Assembly: GCA_946536145.1 (NCBI GenBank)
Contig: CAMNEA010000018.1
Coordinates: forward strand, 1-43,990
DNA: 43,990 bases
Direction: 5' to 3'
Source of the DNA: an uncultured Butyrivibrio sp.
GTDB lineage: Bacteria; Bacillota; Clostridia; Lachnospirales; Lachnospiraceae
Part shown: piece after piece, positions 22,678 through 30,951 of the stretch
Layout of the letters: every line of letters begins with the position of its first letter
Numbering within the stretch: the stretch's first letter is position 1
Program-made: the position numbers and the translations under genes
Notes under the pieces: generated by a model
Database searches by the model: none
What the model was told of the DNA's origin: nothing
The model's input: the letters and a program-made list of their open reading frames with translations, nothing else

Positions 22678-25038
22678 ATGATTCTATATCTGACCAGCAG
22701 TTTTATATCATATCAGAAGATTGAAGAATATGAGAAGGTACAGCCTGATGAGTGCTATGGATTTTTTGAGGATTTGAGAAAAGAGTGGCCGGAATCAGCT
22801 AATTTTCTCTATATTCCATGTGACCCTGATGCAGATGAAGAGAATGAGAATCAGAAAAGGCGGGTGCTGGACAGCCTGGAAATGTCCGGCATTGCCGTCA
22901 ATGAAATCAGGATTCTTAATAAAAGGTCGAAAGAGGCTGCAATAGAAGCAGTGAAATGGTCAAACGTCATCTATCTTGCGGGGGGACATGCTCCGACCCA
23001 GCTCGCTTTCATGAAGCAGGTCGGACTTAAGGAAGCCCTGCTTGACTATGGCGGGATCGTAATCGGCTTAAGTGCAGGATCTGTAAACTCCGCATTTTAT
23101 GTATATCTGATGCCTGAACTTGAGGGAGAAGCAAAAGATCCTAATTATGTCAGATTCTCTGATGGTCTTGATCTGACTAATATCCAGATGATACCACACA
23201 GGGAATCTATGCGGGAAAAAGTGGTCGACGGGATGAATTTTATCGAGGACATAGTCATTCCGGACAGCTTTGGCTGCCGATTTTATCTGGTTTCTGACGG
23301 CAGTTATTTCAAGGTAAAAGATGGCAAGACTATCTTCAGGGGAAAAGGCGAGATCATAGAAGATGGGATGACTCTTCCGCTTAAGGAGGGGGCAATTGTT
23401 CCGTATATGGGTTATGTAGAACAGCCTGTTATAAGGACAATTCTTGCTGACGGCTATGATATGGTTATCACTATTTATAAATATGATGAGAGGTGCGAAG
23501 TATATTACCTGCATGAAAAGCTGGCGGAAGTGTTTGAAAATGTCAAGCTAAGATATAAGGATATCTGTTTCAAACTGTCGCAGGTAGTTGTTGAAGAGGA
23601 AAGGGAATGTTTTCTGAATCAGTTGCAGCTTTCTGTTATTTTGGATGAACTTGCGCAGAAAGGGGGCTATGTCAGGACAATACATGTAGAAACTCCGGAT
23701 GGGCGTAAGGCGAAGAATGTAAGAGTCAGTAAAATTCCGGGTTACCCTGACTGGGTAATGATTGTCTTTATCGACATCACAACCATTCTCGATCATGACT
23801 GGATGACTGATGAATATGCAAGGACCGGATTTATTGAGAGAGCAAGGCTCTTTATTTCGGAAATTCCGGCTGATGAGCACTATTCTCTCGTATATACAAA
23901 CGTTAAAGGATTTAAGGCAGTAAACGAGCTCTTTGGTGATAAAAACGGTGATCTGGTTATTTTTCAAACCAGAGATGTGCTGAAAAACTATCTGAAGCCT
24001 GTTCTTCTGGGGAGACTTGAAAGCGACCATTTTGTCCTTATTACAAAGGATGAGAACTTGAATGAAAAGAACCTGAAGGCGATGTGCAGACAGGTTTTCA
24101 AAATTGAATCCAAGGAATATAACTACGAGATAAGGTGTGGTATTTATGCCATTAAGAACTCTCACTCAGAAATAACACATCTTGTGGCAGGTGCCAAACT
24201 TGCGGAGAAGAGTATCAGGGACGGAAAGAGAAATCGTCTGTACGCTTATTACGACGATAAAATGAAAGAAAATTATGTCAAACAGAGATTCCTTCTGTCA
24301 GACCTTGAAAGAGGTATAGCCGACAATGAGTTTGAGCCATATTATCAGCCTATAGTTGATGCCATGACAGGGGAAATAGTCAGCGCAGAGATGTTGATCA
24401 GATGGCGGCACAAGGATTTTGGCATGGTATCTCCGGCAGATTTTGTCCCTGTCATTGAGTCTGAAGGTAAGATGTCCATACTGGACAGTTTTATTATTGA
24501 AAGAGGAATGGATTTGGTCAGGAGGCGCCTGGCAGAGGGGAAAAGAGTTGTTCCCTGCGCTATGAACCTGTCCAGAACTGATTTTTACGATCAGGTATTT
24601 TTTGAGAGTATTTTTGACCGCATAAAGAAATACAAAATTGATCCGGAAATACTAAGATTTGAAGTTACGGAATCTGCCTACGCCGATCTGGAAATGAAGG
24701 CAATGGACTATCTCAACAGAATGAAAAAGCAGGGCATCAGGATCCTGCTTGATGATTATGGCAGTGGAATGAGTTCTCTTTCAATGCTTGAGACTTTTGA
24801 CTTTGACATAATCAAACTTGATATAGGCTTCATCAGAAAGATTGGAATCAATGATAAGGTGGAATCCATTATCGTTTCCACCATCAATCTGGCTCATGCA
24901 ATCGGGGCAAAAGTAACGGCAGAGGGTGTTGAGACTGAAAATCAGCTGCGGTTCCTAAGAGAAGCAGGTTGTGATTATATTCAGGGCTATTATTTTTATA
25001 AGCCGTTACCGGAGAAAGAATTTGAAAAGCAGCTTTAG
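22678..25038 (+). CDS. S51 peptidase-like domain fused to PAS-like, GGDEF and EAL domains
   Basis: A 786-residue protein. Residues 1-~245 resemble peptidase S51 (dipeptidase E/cyanophycinase): AGGHAPTQL (101-109), nucleophile elbow GLSAGS with S132, and MIPHRES with H174. Residues ~250-370 resemble a PAS-like sensor region (DMVITIYKYDERCEVYYLHE). A GGDEF fold follows (~398-525), but the signature is RLESDHF (446-452), so cyclase activity is unlikely. The EAL domain (~540-786) keeps the catalytic set: E571 (AEML), N630, E662, D692/D693 (DDYGSG), K713, E749 and QGYYFYKP. It probably degrades cyclic di-GMP. No membrane helix is seen, so it is cytosolic. The S51-EAL pairing is the unusual part. 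Confidence 0.85.
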   Translation: MILYLTSSFISYQKIEEYEKVQPDECYGFFEDLRKEWPESANFLYIPCDPDADEENENQKRRVLDSLEMSGIAVNEIRILNKRSKEAAIEAVKWSNVIYLAGGHAPTQLAFMKQVGLKEALLDYGGIVIGLSAGSVNSAFYVYLMPELEGEAKDPNYVRFSDGLDLTNIQMIPHRESMREKVVDGMNFIEDIVIPDSFGCRFYLVSDGSYFKVKDGKTIFRGKGEIIEDGMTLPLKEGAIVPYMGYVEQPVIRTILADGYDMVITIYKYDERCEVYYLHEKLAEVFENVKLRYKDICFKLSQVVVEEERECFLNQLQLSVILDELAQKGGYVRTIHVETPDGRKAKNVRVSKIPGYPDWVMIVFIDITTILDHDWMTDEYARTGFIERARLFISEIPADEHYSLVYTNVKGFKAVNELFGDKNGDLVIFQTRDVLKNYLKPVLLGRLESDHFVLITKDENLNEKNLKAMCRQVFKIESKEYNYEIRCGIYAIKNSHSEITHLVAGAKLAEKSIRDGKRNRLYAYYDDKMKENYVKQRFLLSDLERGIADNEFEPYYQPIVDAMTGEIVSAEMLIRWRHKDFGMVSPADFVPVIESEGKMSILDSFIIERGMDLVRRRLAEGKRVVPCAMNLSRTDFYDQVFFESIFDRIKKYKIDPEILRFEVTESAYADLEMKAMDYLNRMKKQGIRILLDDYGSGMSSLSMLETFDFDIIKLDIGFIRKIGINDKVESIIVSTINLAHAIGAKVTAEGVETENQLRFLREAGCDYIQGYYFYKPLPEKEFEKQL

Positions 25039-25061
25039 TAAACATGCTAAAGCTGCTTTTT
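25028..25061. terminator. Bidirectional terminator between the two c-di-GMP genes
   Basis: Perfect stem AGCAGCTTTAG (25028-25038, containing the TAG stop) with CTAAAGCTGCT (25047-25057), followed by T5. It lies between the converging genes. Confidence 0.85.
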
Positions 25062-25072
25062 ATAAGCTGATA

Positions 25073-27232
25073 TTATTCTGTAGTAGTTTCAGAATACTGT
25101 CTGTTCATGATCTGCTTAGCAGCGTCCTGTGCGTTCAGGAAGGCCTGCGCAACCTTGGGATCGAAGTGTGAACCGCTGCTTTCTTCAATGATGCCTATTG
25201 CTTTTTCAAAAGGGAATCCTTTTTTGTAGCTTCTGGTGGAGACAAGGGCATCAAATACATCCGCAACAGCCATTATCTTTGCAGAAAGAGGGATCTCTTC
25301 TCCCGCTATACCTGTGGGATAACCCTTTCCGTTCCATTTTTCATGGTGGTAAAGAGCCATTCTGCGCGCCTCCTGCAGATATCCATCATCAGATCCGGGA
25401 ACCGTGTCCATAACCATGTCAAGAATCTGGGCGCCTGCTGAGGTGTGTCCTTTCATCTGGTCGAACTCCTCATCCGTAAGTTTCCCGTTTTTATTCAGGA
25501 TGGCGTCTGAAACGCTTATTTTTCCGATATCATGAAGAGGTGCAGACCTGTAGACATCTTCTCTGAATTTGTCTGTGAGCTGATCTGTGTAAATTCCTTC
25601 TTTTATCAGTTCATCCATGATTATCTTGGCATATTCGGCAGTTTTCTTGACGTGGTCACCTGTATTCTTGTCCCTGCTCTCAACCATATCCGCAAGTACA
25701 AGGATCAGAGCATCCTGCATCTTGCTGATGGTCTCGTTCTTTTTGTGGATGTCTATGAGATACTGCAGGTTTTCCTCTGTCATGTCATTGAATGCTTTAT
25801 ACAGGTTCTCAGTCTCATCGCCTGTATAGATAGAAAGCTGATGAAACAGCTTGGTAGTCTCTTCCATGTTGTGACCGTCTTTTTCGGAGAACATGGAAGC
25901 TGTATACGCCATGGTGTTAAGTGGCAGAATAACCTGGTATTCCGCAAGATACAGACCGACTGCGAGCGTAAGGGAGAAGATTCCGATAAAGGCAGAAATA
26001 ACCTTGATTATGTATCTTCTGGATTCGGCTCTGAGACTGTCCATTGAGATGTCAACTCCGGCATAGGCAGTTACATCCCCGGAACTGTTTACGATAGGTT
26101 CATATACTGTAAGAAGCCATCCGAACGTATCATCTGAAACTATTGGCTCGATTCTTCCACCTGCAAGCAGAATAGGCACGTATTCAGAAAAAGACTCGTC
26201 AAATTTAATGACATCACCGGTAGGTGTCGCTGGAACGCCATCAGTGGCAATATCAAATACCACATGGCAGCCATCGGGAAGTATCTTGTAAACGTAGACA
26301 TATTCAGTAAAGGCAGAGGCATCCCTTATCTTGCGCAAATTGTCCTCAACCCTGCGGTAATCGATATTGCTGTTGCCTTCAGCCAGATACTCGTCAACTC
26401 TGTTTCCATCAACCATTCCGGCGGCCATCTCAGCAGTTCCGATCGCATAGAGCTTCTGATGCTCCACTGTCGAATTAAAGTACATGATATAGCAGATGTA
26501 GATGGCTGAAGCTCCGATAATAACCGAAGCACATGTGAGCAAAGTCACCAGCTTTATTCGAAGAGAGAACTGGCGGCTCCTTTTTTTGCGCAGCTCCTTG
26601 ATCGTAGCGGAAGTCAGGGGCGCCTGCTTCCATGCATGTATCTTGAACATATTTCTGAATTTGGTAGGAAGAAAATATATTATGGCGAGAGCCAGAAAAA
26701 GACATATTGCCTTGTCGGCAATGTCTACCAGAAATCCGCCCAGGATCTCAGCGGCAAAGGGTGATAACCCGATATTGGTCTGAAGGCCGTGTACCATTTG
26801 AGAGGACGTATCCTCAGCTTCGGAACCATAGACAAACCAGGTGATAACACCACCGAGTATACCGCCAATGGCGGCGTTGATTACTGCAGTCAGCATTATG
26901 CCCAGCGATTTGCGAAGCAGACACCTTTCACAAAGTAAAGAAGTTACAATGGCAATAAGGACATTGACCATGGTATATGAAATTGCCATTGAATCAGATG
27001 TTATTGTAGTGATAAGGGGGCTTATAAGGCCGACCATGATTCCGGGGATGTAACCGCCAAGTATGGATGCGAGCAGCGTACCTGTTACATCCATATAGAT
27101 GGGAAGTCCCGAGAGACCTGCGATATATGCACCTAATGTATTTATTATTACCCCGGCTATTACAAGCCCAATAAGTATTAAGACCTTCTCACCTGTAGGC
27201 CTTGTCTTTTGCTGTCTAAGTAGTTCACCCAT
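25073..27232 (-). CDS. Membrane HD-GYP c-di-GMP phosphodiesterase with ECF-S-like N-terminus
   Basis: A 719-residue protein. Residues ~15-190 contain five to six membrane helices (LPIYMDVTGTLLASILGGY, SYTMVNVLIAIVTSLL) resembling an ECF transporter S component. A further helix (~228-250), an extracellular Cache-like domain (~255-400), a helix (~407-430) and a coiled stretch lead to an HD-GYP domain (~505-700): H567-D568 in HDIGKIS, H596, H629-H630 and HEKWNGKGYP with the GYP triad. It should sense an external or bound ligand and hydrolyse cyclic di-GMP. GGAGGAG precedes the start. It converges on the S51-EAL gene. Confidence 0.9.
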   Translation of the reverse strand: MGELLRQQKTRPTGEKVLILIGLVIAGVIINTLGAYIAGLSGLPIYMDVTGTLLASILGGYIPGIMVGLISPLITTITSDSMAISYTMVNVLIAIVTSLLCERCLLRKSLGIMLTAVINAAIGGILGGVITWFVYGSEAEDTSSQMVHGLQTNIGLSPFAAEILGGFLVDIADKAICLFLALAIIYFLPTKFRNMFKIHAWKQAPLTSATIKELRKKRSRQFSLRIKLVTLLTCASVIIGASAIYICYIMYFNSTVEHQKLYAIGTAEMAAGMVDGNRVDEYLAEGNSNIDYRRVEDNLRKIRDASAFTEYVYVYKILPDGCHVVFDIATDGVPATPTGDVIKFDESFSEYVPILLAGGRIEPIVSDDTFGWLLTVYEPIVNSSGDVTAYAGVDISMDSLRAESRRYIIKVISAFIGIFSLTLAVGLYLAEYQVILPLNTMAYTASMFSEKDGHNMEETTKLFHQLSIYTGDETENLYKAFNDMTEENLQYLIDIHKKNETISKMQDALILVLADMVESRDKNTGDHVKKTAEYAKIIMDELIKEGIYTDQLTDKFREDVYRSAPLHDIGKISVSDAILNKNGKLTDEEFDQMKGHTSAGAQILDMVMDTVPGSDDGYLQEARRMALYHHEKWNGKGYPTGIAGEEIPLSAKIMAVADVFDALVSTRSYKKGFPFEKAIGIIEESSGSHFDPKVAQAFLNAQDAAKQIMNRQYSETTTE

Positions 27233-27277
27233 GATACATAACTCCTCCGCATATATGTAGATTTTACATCAAAATCC

Positions 27278-27310
27278 ACAAAAAAACACCTTTGTGAGGT
27301 GTTTTATTTT
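27278..27310 (-). terminator. Minus-strand terminator
   Basis: Stem AAAACACCT / AGGTGTTTT with a short loop and T run on the minus strand. It ends the 27336-27689 gene before the HD-GYP gene, so those two are separate units. Confidence 0.8.
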
Positions 27311-27335
27311 GAGATTAAATTATATGGGTATTAAA

Positions 27336-27689
27336 TTACATGGAAGCTGCGAGACTGTCCATGGCATTATTCATAGCAAAGCTGATGCGTCTGTTCATAT
27401 CATCTGACAGCTGAACATTGAGCATATCGATCACCCTGTTGTCTATAGAGAATCCGAGACGTGCAGCATGCTCTTTGATCGGGTCTTCATGGAAAGGAGA
27501 ATAGACCTGATGCATGTTGCCGTTTTCTGAAACATCATTAACAGCAGGCTTGTTTGCCACTTCAAGTTCCCTGCTAAACTGCCTTTCTGCGTCTTTATTG
27601 ATTTCAGGAACAGAAGACCGTCCGGCCGCTGTCTGATCAAAATACTTCCCTGTAATACTGTTGGCTGTTGCCAAGAATCCAAAATCCAT
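27336..27689 (-). CDS. Hypothetical protein, 117 aa
   Basis: A 117-residue soluble protein without a signal peptide or membrane helix. I do not recognise it. The N-terminus is MDFGFLATANSITGKYFDQ, the middle is polar and probably disordered (~25-60), and the C-terminal half is helical (NRVIDMLNVQLSDDMNRRIS). A near-perfect AAGGAGGATC ribosome site and its own terminator support a real gene. Confidence 0.7.
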   Translation of the reverse strand: MDFGFLATANSITGKYFDQTAAGRSSVPEINKDAERQFSRELEVANKPAVNDVSENGNMHQVYSPFHEDPIKEHAARLGFSIDNRVIDMLNVQLSDDMNRRISFAMNNAMDSLAASM

Positions 27690-27819
27690 TTATAGATCCT
27701 CCTTATAACCACTTGCAAGAAATATATCGTACCGGGAAGCAAAAAACTTTAGCAAAAATTCCTCTACAAGTTATACAAGATTAAGGAGAAGAATTTGTCA
27801 GTATTTTTGAGTTAATAAT

Positions 27820-28653
27820 TTACCTCCAATAGGAATCGAGCCAGGTGGCGGCAAGCTCTATCCAGGGCTGGCAGGCCGGAACATTCTCTTTCTCATCAGG
27901 GGATTCCGTAAGATGGCTTGCGAGAGAAAGGCCGTGGCATCCTGTAGGGAAGATATGGAGTTCGGTGTTTATACCGTGTTGACGCAGTGCAGTGGCAAAG
28001 AACAGCGAGTTTTCAACAGGCACAGCCTCATCTGTAAAAGTATGCCAGATGAATGTTCTTGGAACGTACTGATTAACAGCAGTTTCAAGAGACATTTTGC
28101 TCTCAAGTTCAGTGAGTCTGTCGCCAAGAAGATTTTTGAAGGAGTCTTTGTGCGCATGTTCTCCCGATGTGATCACCGGATAGCACAGCAAAAGACCGTT
28201 TGGACGCAGCATTTCCTTTGAAATGTCACTTTTTTCACCGATGAGGGTCTCTGCAAGGAAATCCTCTCTCCAGAAGCATCCAAAGCTGGCAGCCAGATGG
28301 CCTCCGGCGGAGCAGCCCTGGATAATGATCGCATTGCTGTCAACGAACCATTCATCTGCGTGCTCCCTTATTATAAGCAGTGACCTTCCCAGTTCCAGAA
28401 GAGATGTGGGATAATGAGCGGGGTAGCAGGAATATCGCAATATGGCTGTGTGATAGCCCTTCGCCATGAGAGAAAAGGCAATGGGTTCAGCTTCCCTGTC
28501 AGAAGTATATGCGTATGCGCCGCCCGGGCAAAGCAGTATGAGAGGGCGCTTTTTGATCTTAAGCTTTGGGGAAGAGGTCTCCTGAACATATACTGTAAGC
28601 TTCGCACCATCAAGGGATCCGTTTTCTTTGAGTACAAATTCTTTATAAATCAT
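27820..28653 (-). CDS. Alpha/beta hydrolase, acetyl-esterase-like
   Basis: A 277-residue hydrolase of the BD-FAE/Axe type used on acetylated plant polysaccharides. The nucleophile is S115 in GCSAGGH, the acid D208 (TFTDEAVPV), the base H240 (GCHGLSL), and the oxyanion segment is LLCPGGAYAY. No signal peptide, so it would act on internalised oligosaccharides. It is divergent from trkH; the shared gap holds an inverted repeat at 28697-28729. Confidence 0.87.
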   Translation of the reverse strand: MIYKEFVLKENGSLDGAKLTVYVQETSSPKLKIKKRPLILLCPGGAYAYTSDREAEPIAFSLMAKGYHTAILRYSCYPAHYPTSLLELGRSLLIIREHADEWFVDSNAIIIQGCSAGGHLAASFGCFWREDFLAETLIGEKSDISKEMLRPNGLLLCYPVITSGEHAHKDSFKNLLGDRLTELESKMSLETAVNQYVPRTFIWHTFTDEAVPVENSLFFATALRQHGINTELHIFPTGCHGLSLASHLTESPDEKENVPACQPWIELAATWLDSYWR

Positions 28654-28696
28654 CGTTTTCTCCTAAAAGTTATGCTATTGTTGTTACAGTATAATT

Positions 28697-28729
28697 ATAT
28701 ATTCTTAGATTTAAAATCCAAGAATATAT
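28697..28729. promoter_or_regulatory. Inverted repeat between esterase and trkH
   Basis: ATATATTCTTAGATTT directly followed by AAAATCCAAGAATATAT, a palindrome with a couple of mismatches in the only gap between two divergent genes. It could be a regulator site for either promoter or a leader hairpin of trkH. Confidence 0.5.
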
Positions 28730-28747
28730 AAATAAGGAGTTTTTGGC

Positions 28748-30136
28748 GTGCGTGTTATTAGTGAAATAAACCCGGATAAAAGCAAAATGAGTTCGACACA
28801 GGTAATGGTATTGGGGTTCCTGCTGGCGATAGTGATAGGATCTTTTCTCCTTATGATACCTGCAGCAACCACAAAAGGGCAGCACACGGACTATCTGACG
28901 GCTCTTTTCACTGCGACCACGTCTATCTGTGTTACGGGTCTTGTTGTTGTTGATACTTTTTCGCATTGGACTCTATTTGGACAGTTTATTATTCTGATCC
29001 TCATTCAGATTGGCGGATTTGGGGTTATCACCCTATGCTGCGCGGTCATGATGATAATGAAAAAACAGTTTTCGCTAAGGACAAGGCTCCTTATTCAGGA
29101 CTATTACAATCTTGATTCTATTAAGGGCCTGATAAAATTTCTTATCAGAGTCATCAAGGATACGCTCATAGTTGAGGGTATAGGAGCAGTACTGTATTCT
29201 GTTGTTTTTGTTCCAAGGTTTGGCTTTTTTAAGGGAATATGGGTTTCCGTATTTAACTCGGTTTCCGCTTTCTGCAATGCCGGTATGGATGTCATGGGAC
29301 CCAATTCTCTCATAGATTACCAGAAAGACATTCCGGTGAATCTGATAACAATGACACTTATTGTTCTGGGAGGAATCGGATATGTTGTGTGGTTTGACTT
29401 TATTGAGACACTTAAGAAGTCTGTAAAGCGCAGATACAGCGTAAGGACTTTTTACAGAAGGCTTGGAGAGCACTCCAAACTGGTAATAAACTTAACACTG
29501 TTTCTTATTATATCAGGTGCGCTTCTCGTGCTGCTGTTCGAGTGGGATAACCCTAATACTATAGGGAAGATGTCCCTTGGCAACAAGATACTTGCAAGTC
29601 TTTTTCAGTCTGTAACTTTCAGGACTGCCGGATTTGCAACTGTGCCGCAGGAAGCTCTCACTCCATCGACCTGTATAACAGGATGCATGTTCATGTTCAT
29701 AGGAGGGTCACCTGTGGGAACCGCAGGAGGTATCAAGACTGTTACTGTTTTTGTGGTATTGCTCAACGTCTTTTCATTTATCAGAAACAGAACGGAACCG
29801 GTTGTATTTGGCAGGGCAGTGTCAGAGAAGTTGATAAATAAGGCGAGCGCCATTGTAATTTCCAATCTGATGATATCTATATTTCTTCTTATGATCCTGA
29901 TGCAGGTCTGCCGGGTGCCTGCGCTCTCGGCAGCCTATGAGATATTCAGCGCCACCGGAACTGTCGGGCTGTCCAGGGCTCTGACATCTTCCCTCAACGT
30001 GCCGGGAAGAATCGTGGTGATGATAGGAATGTACGCAGGGAGAGTTGGACCTATTTCAATGGCACTGTTCTTTAGTACGAAGCGTTCTGATAAAAATGAC
30101 ATCAGATTTTCAAATGGACATTTTATAGTTGGATGA
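28748..30136 (+). CDS. trkH: Trk/Ktr potassium transporter membrane subunit
   Basis: A 462-residue membrane protein with four M1-P-M2 repeats. The selectivity-filter loops are visible: SICVTGLVVVD, SAFCNAGMDVMG, TFRTAGFATVP and SATGTVGLSRALT. It conducts K+ (with Na+ in Ktr systems). The start is GTG 28748 with AAGGAG eight bases before. The regulatory subunit gene begins 13 bp after its stop. Confidence 0.94.
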   Translation: MRVISEINPDKSKMSSTQVMVLGFLLAIVIGSFLLMIPAATTKGQHTDYLTALFTATTSICVTGLVVVDTFSHWTLFGQFIILILIQIGGFGVITLCCAVMMIMKKQFSLRTRLLIQDYYNLDSIKGLIKFLIRVIKDTLIVEGIGAVLYSVVFVPRFGFFKGIWVSVFNSVSAFCNAGMDVMGPNSLIDYQKDIPVNLITMTLIVLGGIGYVVWFDFIETLKKSVKRRYSVRTFYRRLGEHSKLVINLTLFLIISGALLVLLFEWDNPNTIGKMSLGNKILASLFQSVTFRTAGFATVPQEALTPSTCITGCMFMFIGGSPVGTAGGIKTVTVFVVLLNVFSFIRNRTEPVVFGRAVSEKLINKASAIVISNLMISIFLLMILMQVCRVPALSAAYEIFSATGTVGLSRALTSSLNVPGRIVVMIGMYAGRVGPISMALFFSTKRSDKNDIRFSNGHFIVG

Positions 30137-30149
30137 GGGAGGAATCATC

Positions 30150-30809
30150 ATGAGATACAATTCATATGTTGTTTTTGGACTTGGAAAATTCGGACAGGCT
30201 GTGGCAGACAAGCTTCTAGAGAGTGGAGCGGATGTCATGGTCGTTGATAATGATCCTGATATAATCGAATCCTATTCTGCCAAGGCCACGGCAGCCATAG
30301 AGGCGGATCTGACAGATCCCGCAGCAATTAAGGCACTTGGAATATCAAATATCGACTGCGCTGTTGTTGCCATGGCGATGAGCCTTGAATCCAGCATAAT
30401 GTGTACCATGATATCCAAGGAGTGCGGAGTTAAGTGGGTTGTAGCCAAGTCGGGCAGCGAGAGGATGGGAACGGTATTATCCAAGGTTGGAGCCGATGAG
30501 GTTGTTTATCCGGAAGAGGAAAGCGGTATACGAACAGCGCGTCATCTTGTTTCAAGCAATTTCCTTGAGTTCTTTGAGGTGAGCGAAGATATTTGTCTGA
30601 TTGAGATGCTGCCTAAGGAAAAGTGGGTTGGAAAGTCGCTTAAGGAACTTGATTTAAGAAAAAAATACGGGATCAACGTTGTGGCGATTAAGGATGGTGT
30701 CGTCAATGAGTATGTGGATCCGGATGTTCCGCTCAAGGCAAGAGAGGCACTTCTTATGCTTATCCATAAGAAAAATCTTGAAAAGCTCGATAAAAATATC
30801 GTGCTGTGA
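30150..30809 (+). CDS. trkA: Trk/Ktr potassium uptake regulatory subunit (RCK)
   Basis: A 219-residue protein with an RCK_N Rossmann domain (GLGKFG at 10-15; VMVVDND) and an RCK_C domain (~140-219; FEVSEDICLIEMLP ... MLIHKK). It forms the nucleotide-gated ring under TrkH/KtrB. ATG 30150 is preferred, with GGGAGGA 5-11 bp before; a TTG at 30129 overlapping trkH is less likely. A single RCK unit, as in KtrA. Confidence 0.93.
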   Translation: MRYNSYVVFGLGKFGQAVADKLLESGADVMVVDNDPDIIESYSAKATAAIEADLTDPAAIKALGISNIDCAVVAMAMSLESSIMCTMISKECGVKWVVAKSGSERMGTVLSKVGADEVVYPEEESGIRTARHLVSSNFLEFFEVSEDICLIEMLPKEKWVGKSLKELDLRKKYGINVVAIKDGVVNEYVDPDVPLKAREALLMLIHKKNLEKLDKNIVL

Positions 30810-30820
30810 TAATAAGAATG

Positions 30821-30847
30821 AAAAGGCTCGCATTTTGCGAGCTTTTA
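30821..30847 (+). terminator. Terminator of the trkHA operon
   Basis: Stem GCTCGCA (30826-30832) / TGCGAGC (30836-30842) flanked by AAAAG and TTTT. Confidence 0.8.
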
Positions 30848-30870
30848 ATATACTAAAAAAATATTTATCT

Positions 30871-30892
30871 CTTTTAAGTTCTTTTTAGGTTT
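30871..30892 (+). promoter_or_regulatory. Tandem direct repeat upstream of the VTC operon
   Basis: CTTTTAAGTT followed directly by CTTTTTAGGTT, i.e. two ~10-11-bp copies in helical phase, about 60 bp before the lipoprotein start. This spacing is typical of sites for OmpR/PhoB-family regulators; the assignment is inferred. Confidence 0.4.
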
Positions 30893-30951
30893 GGCATTTA
30901 TCATGTGATCATAAGGTACAGAAAATAATCACATAAACGGAGATTTAGACC

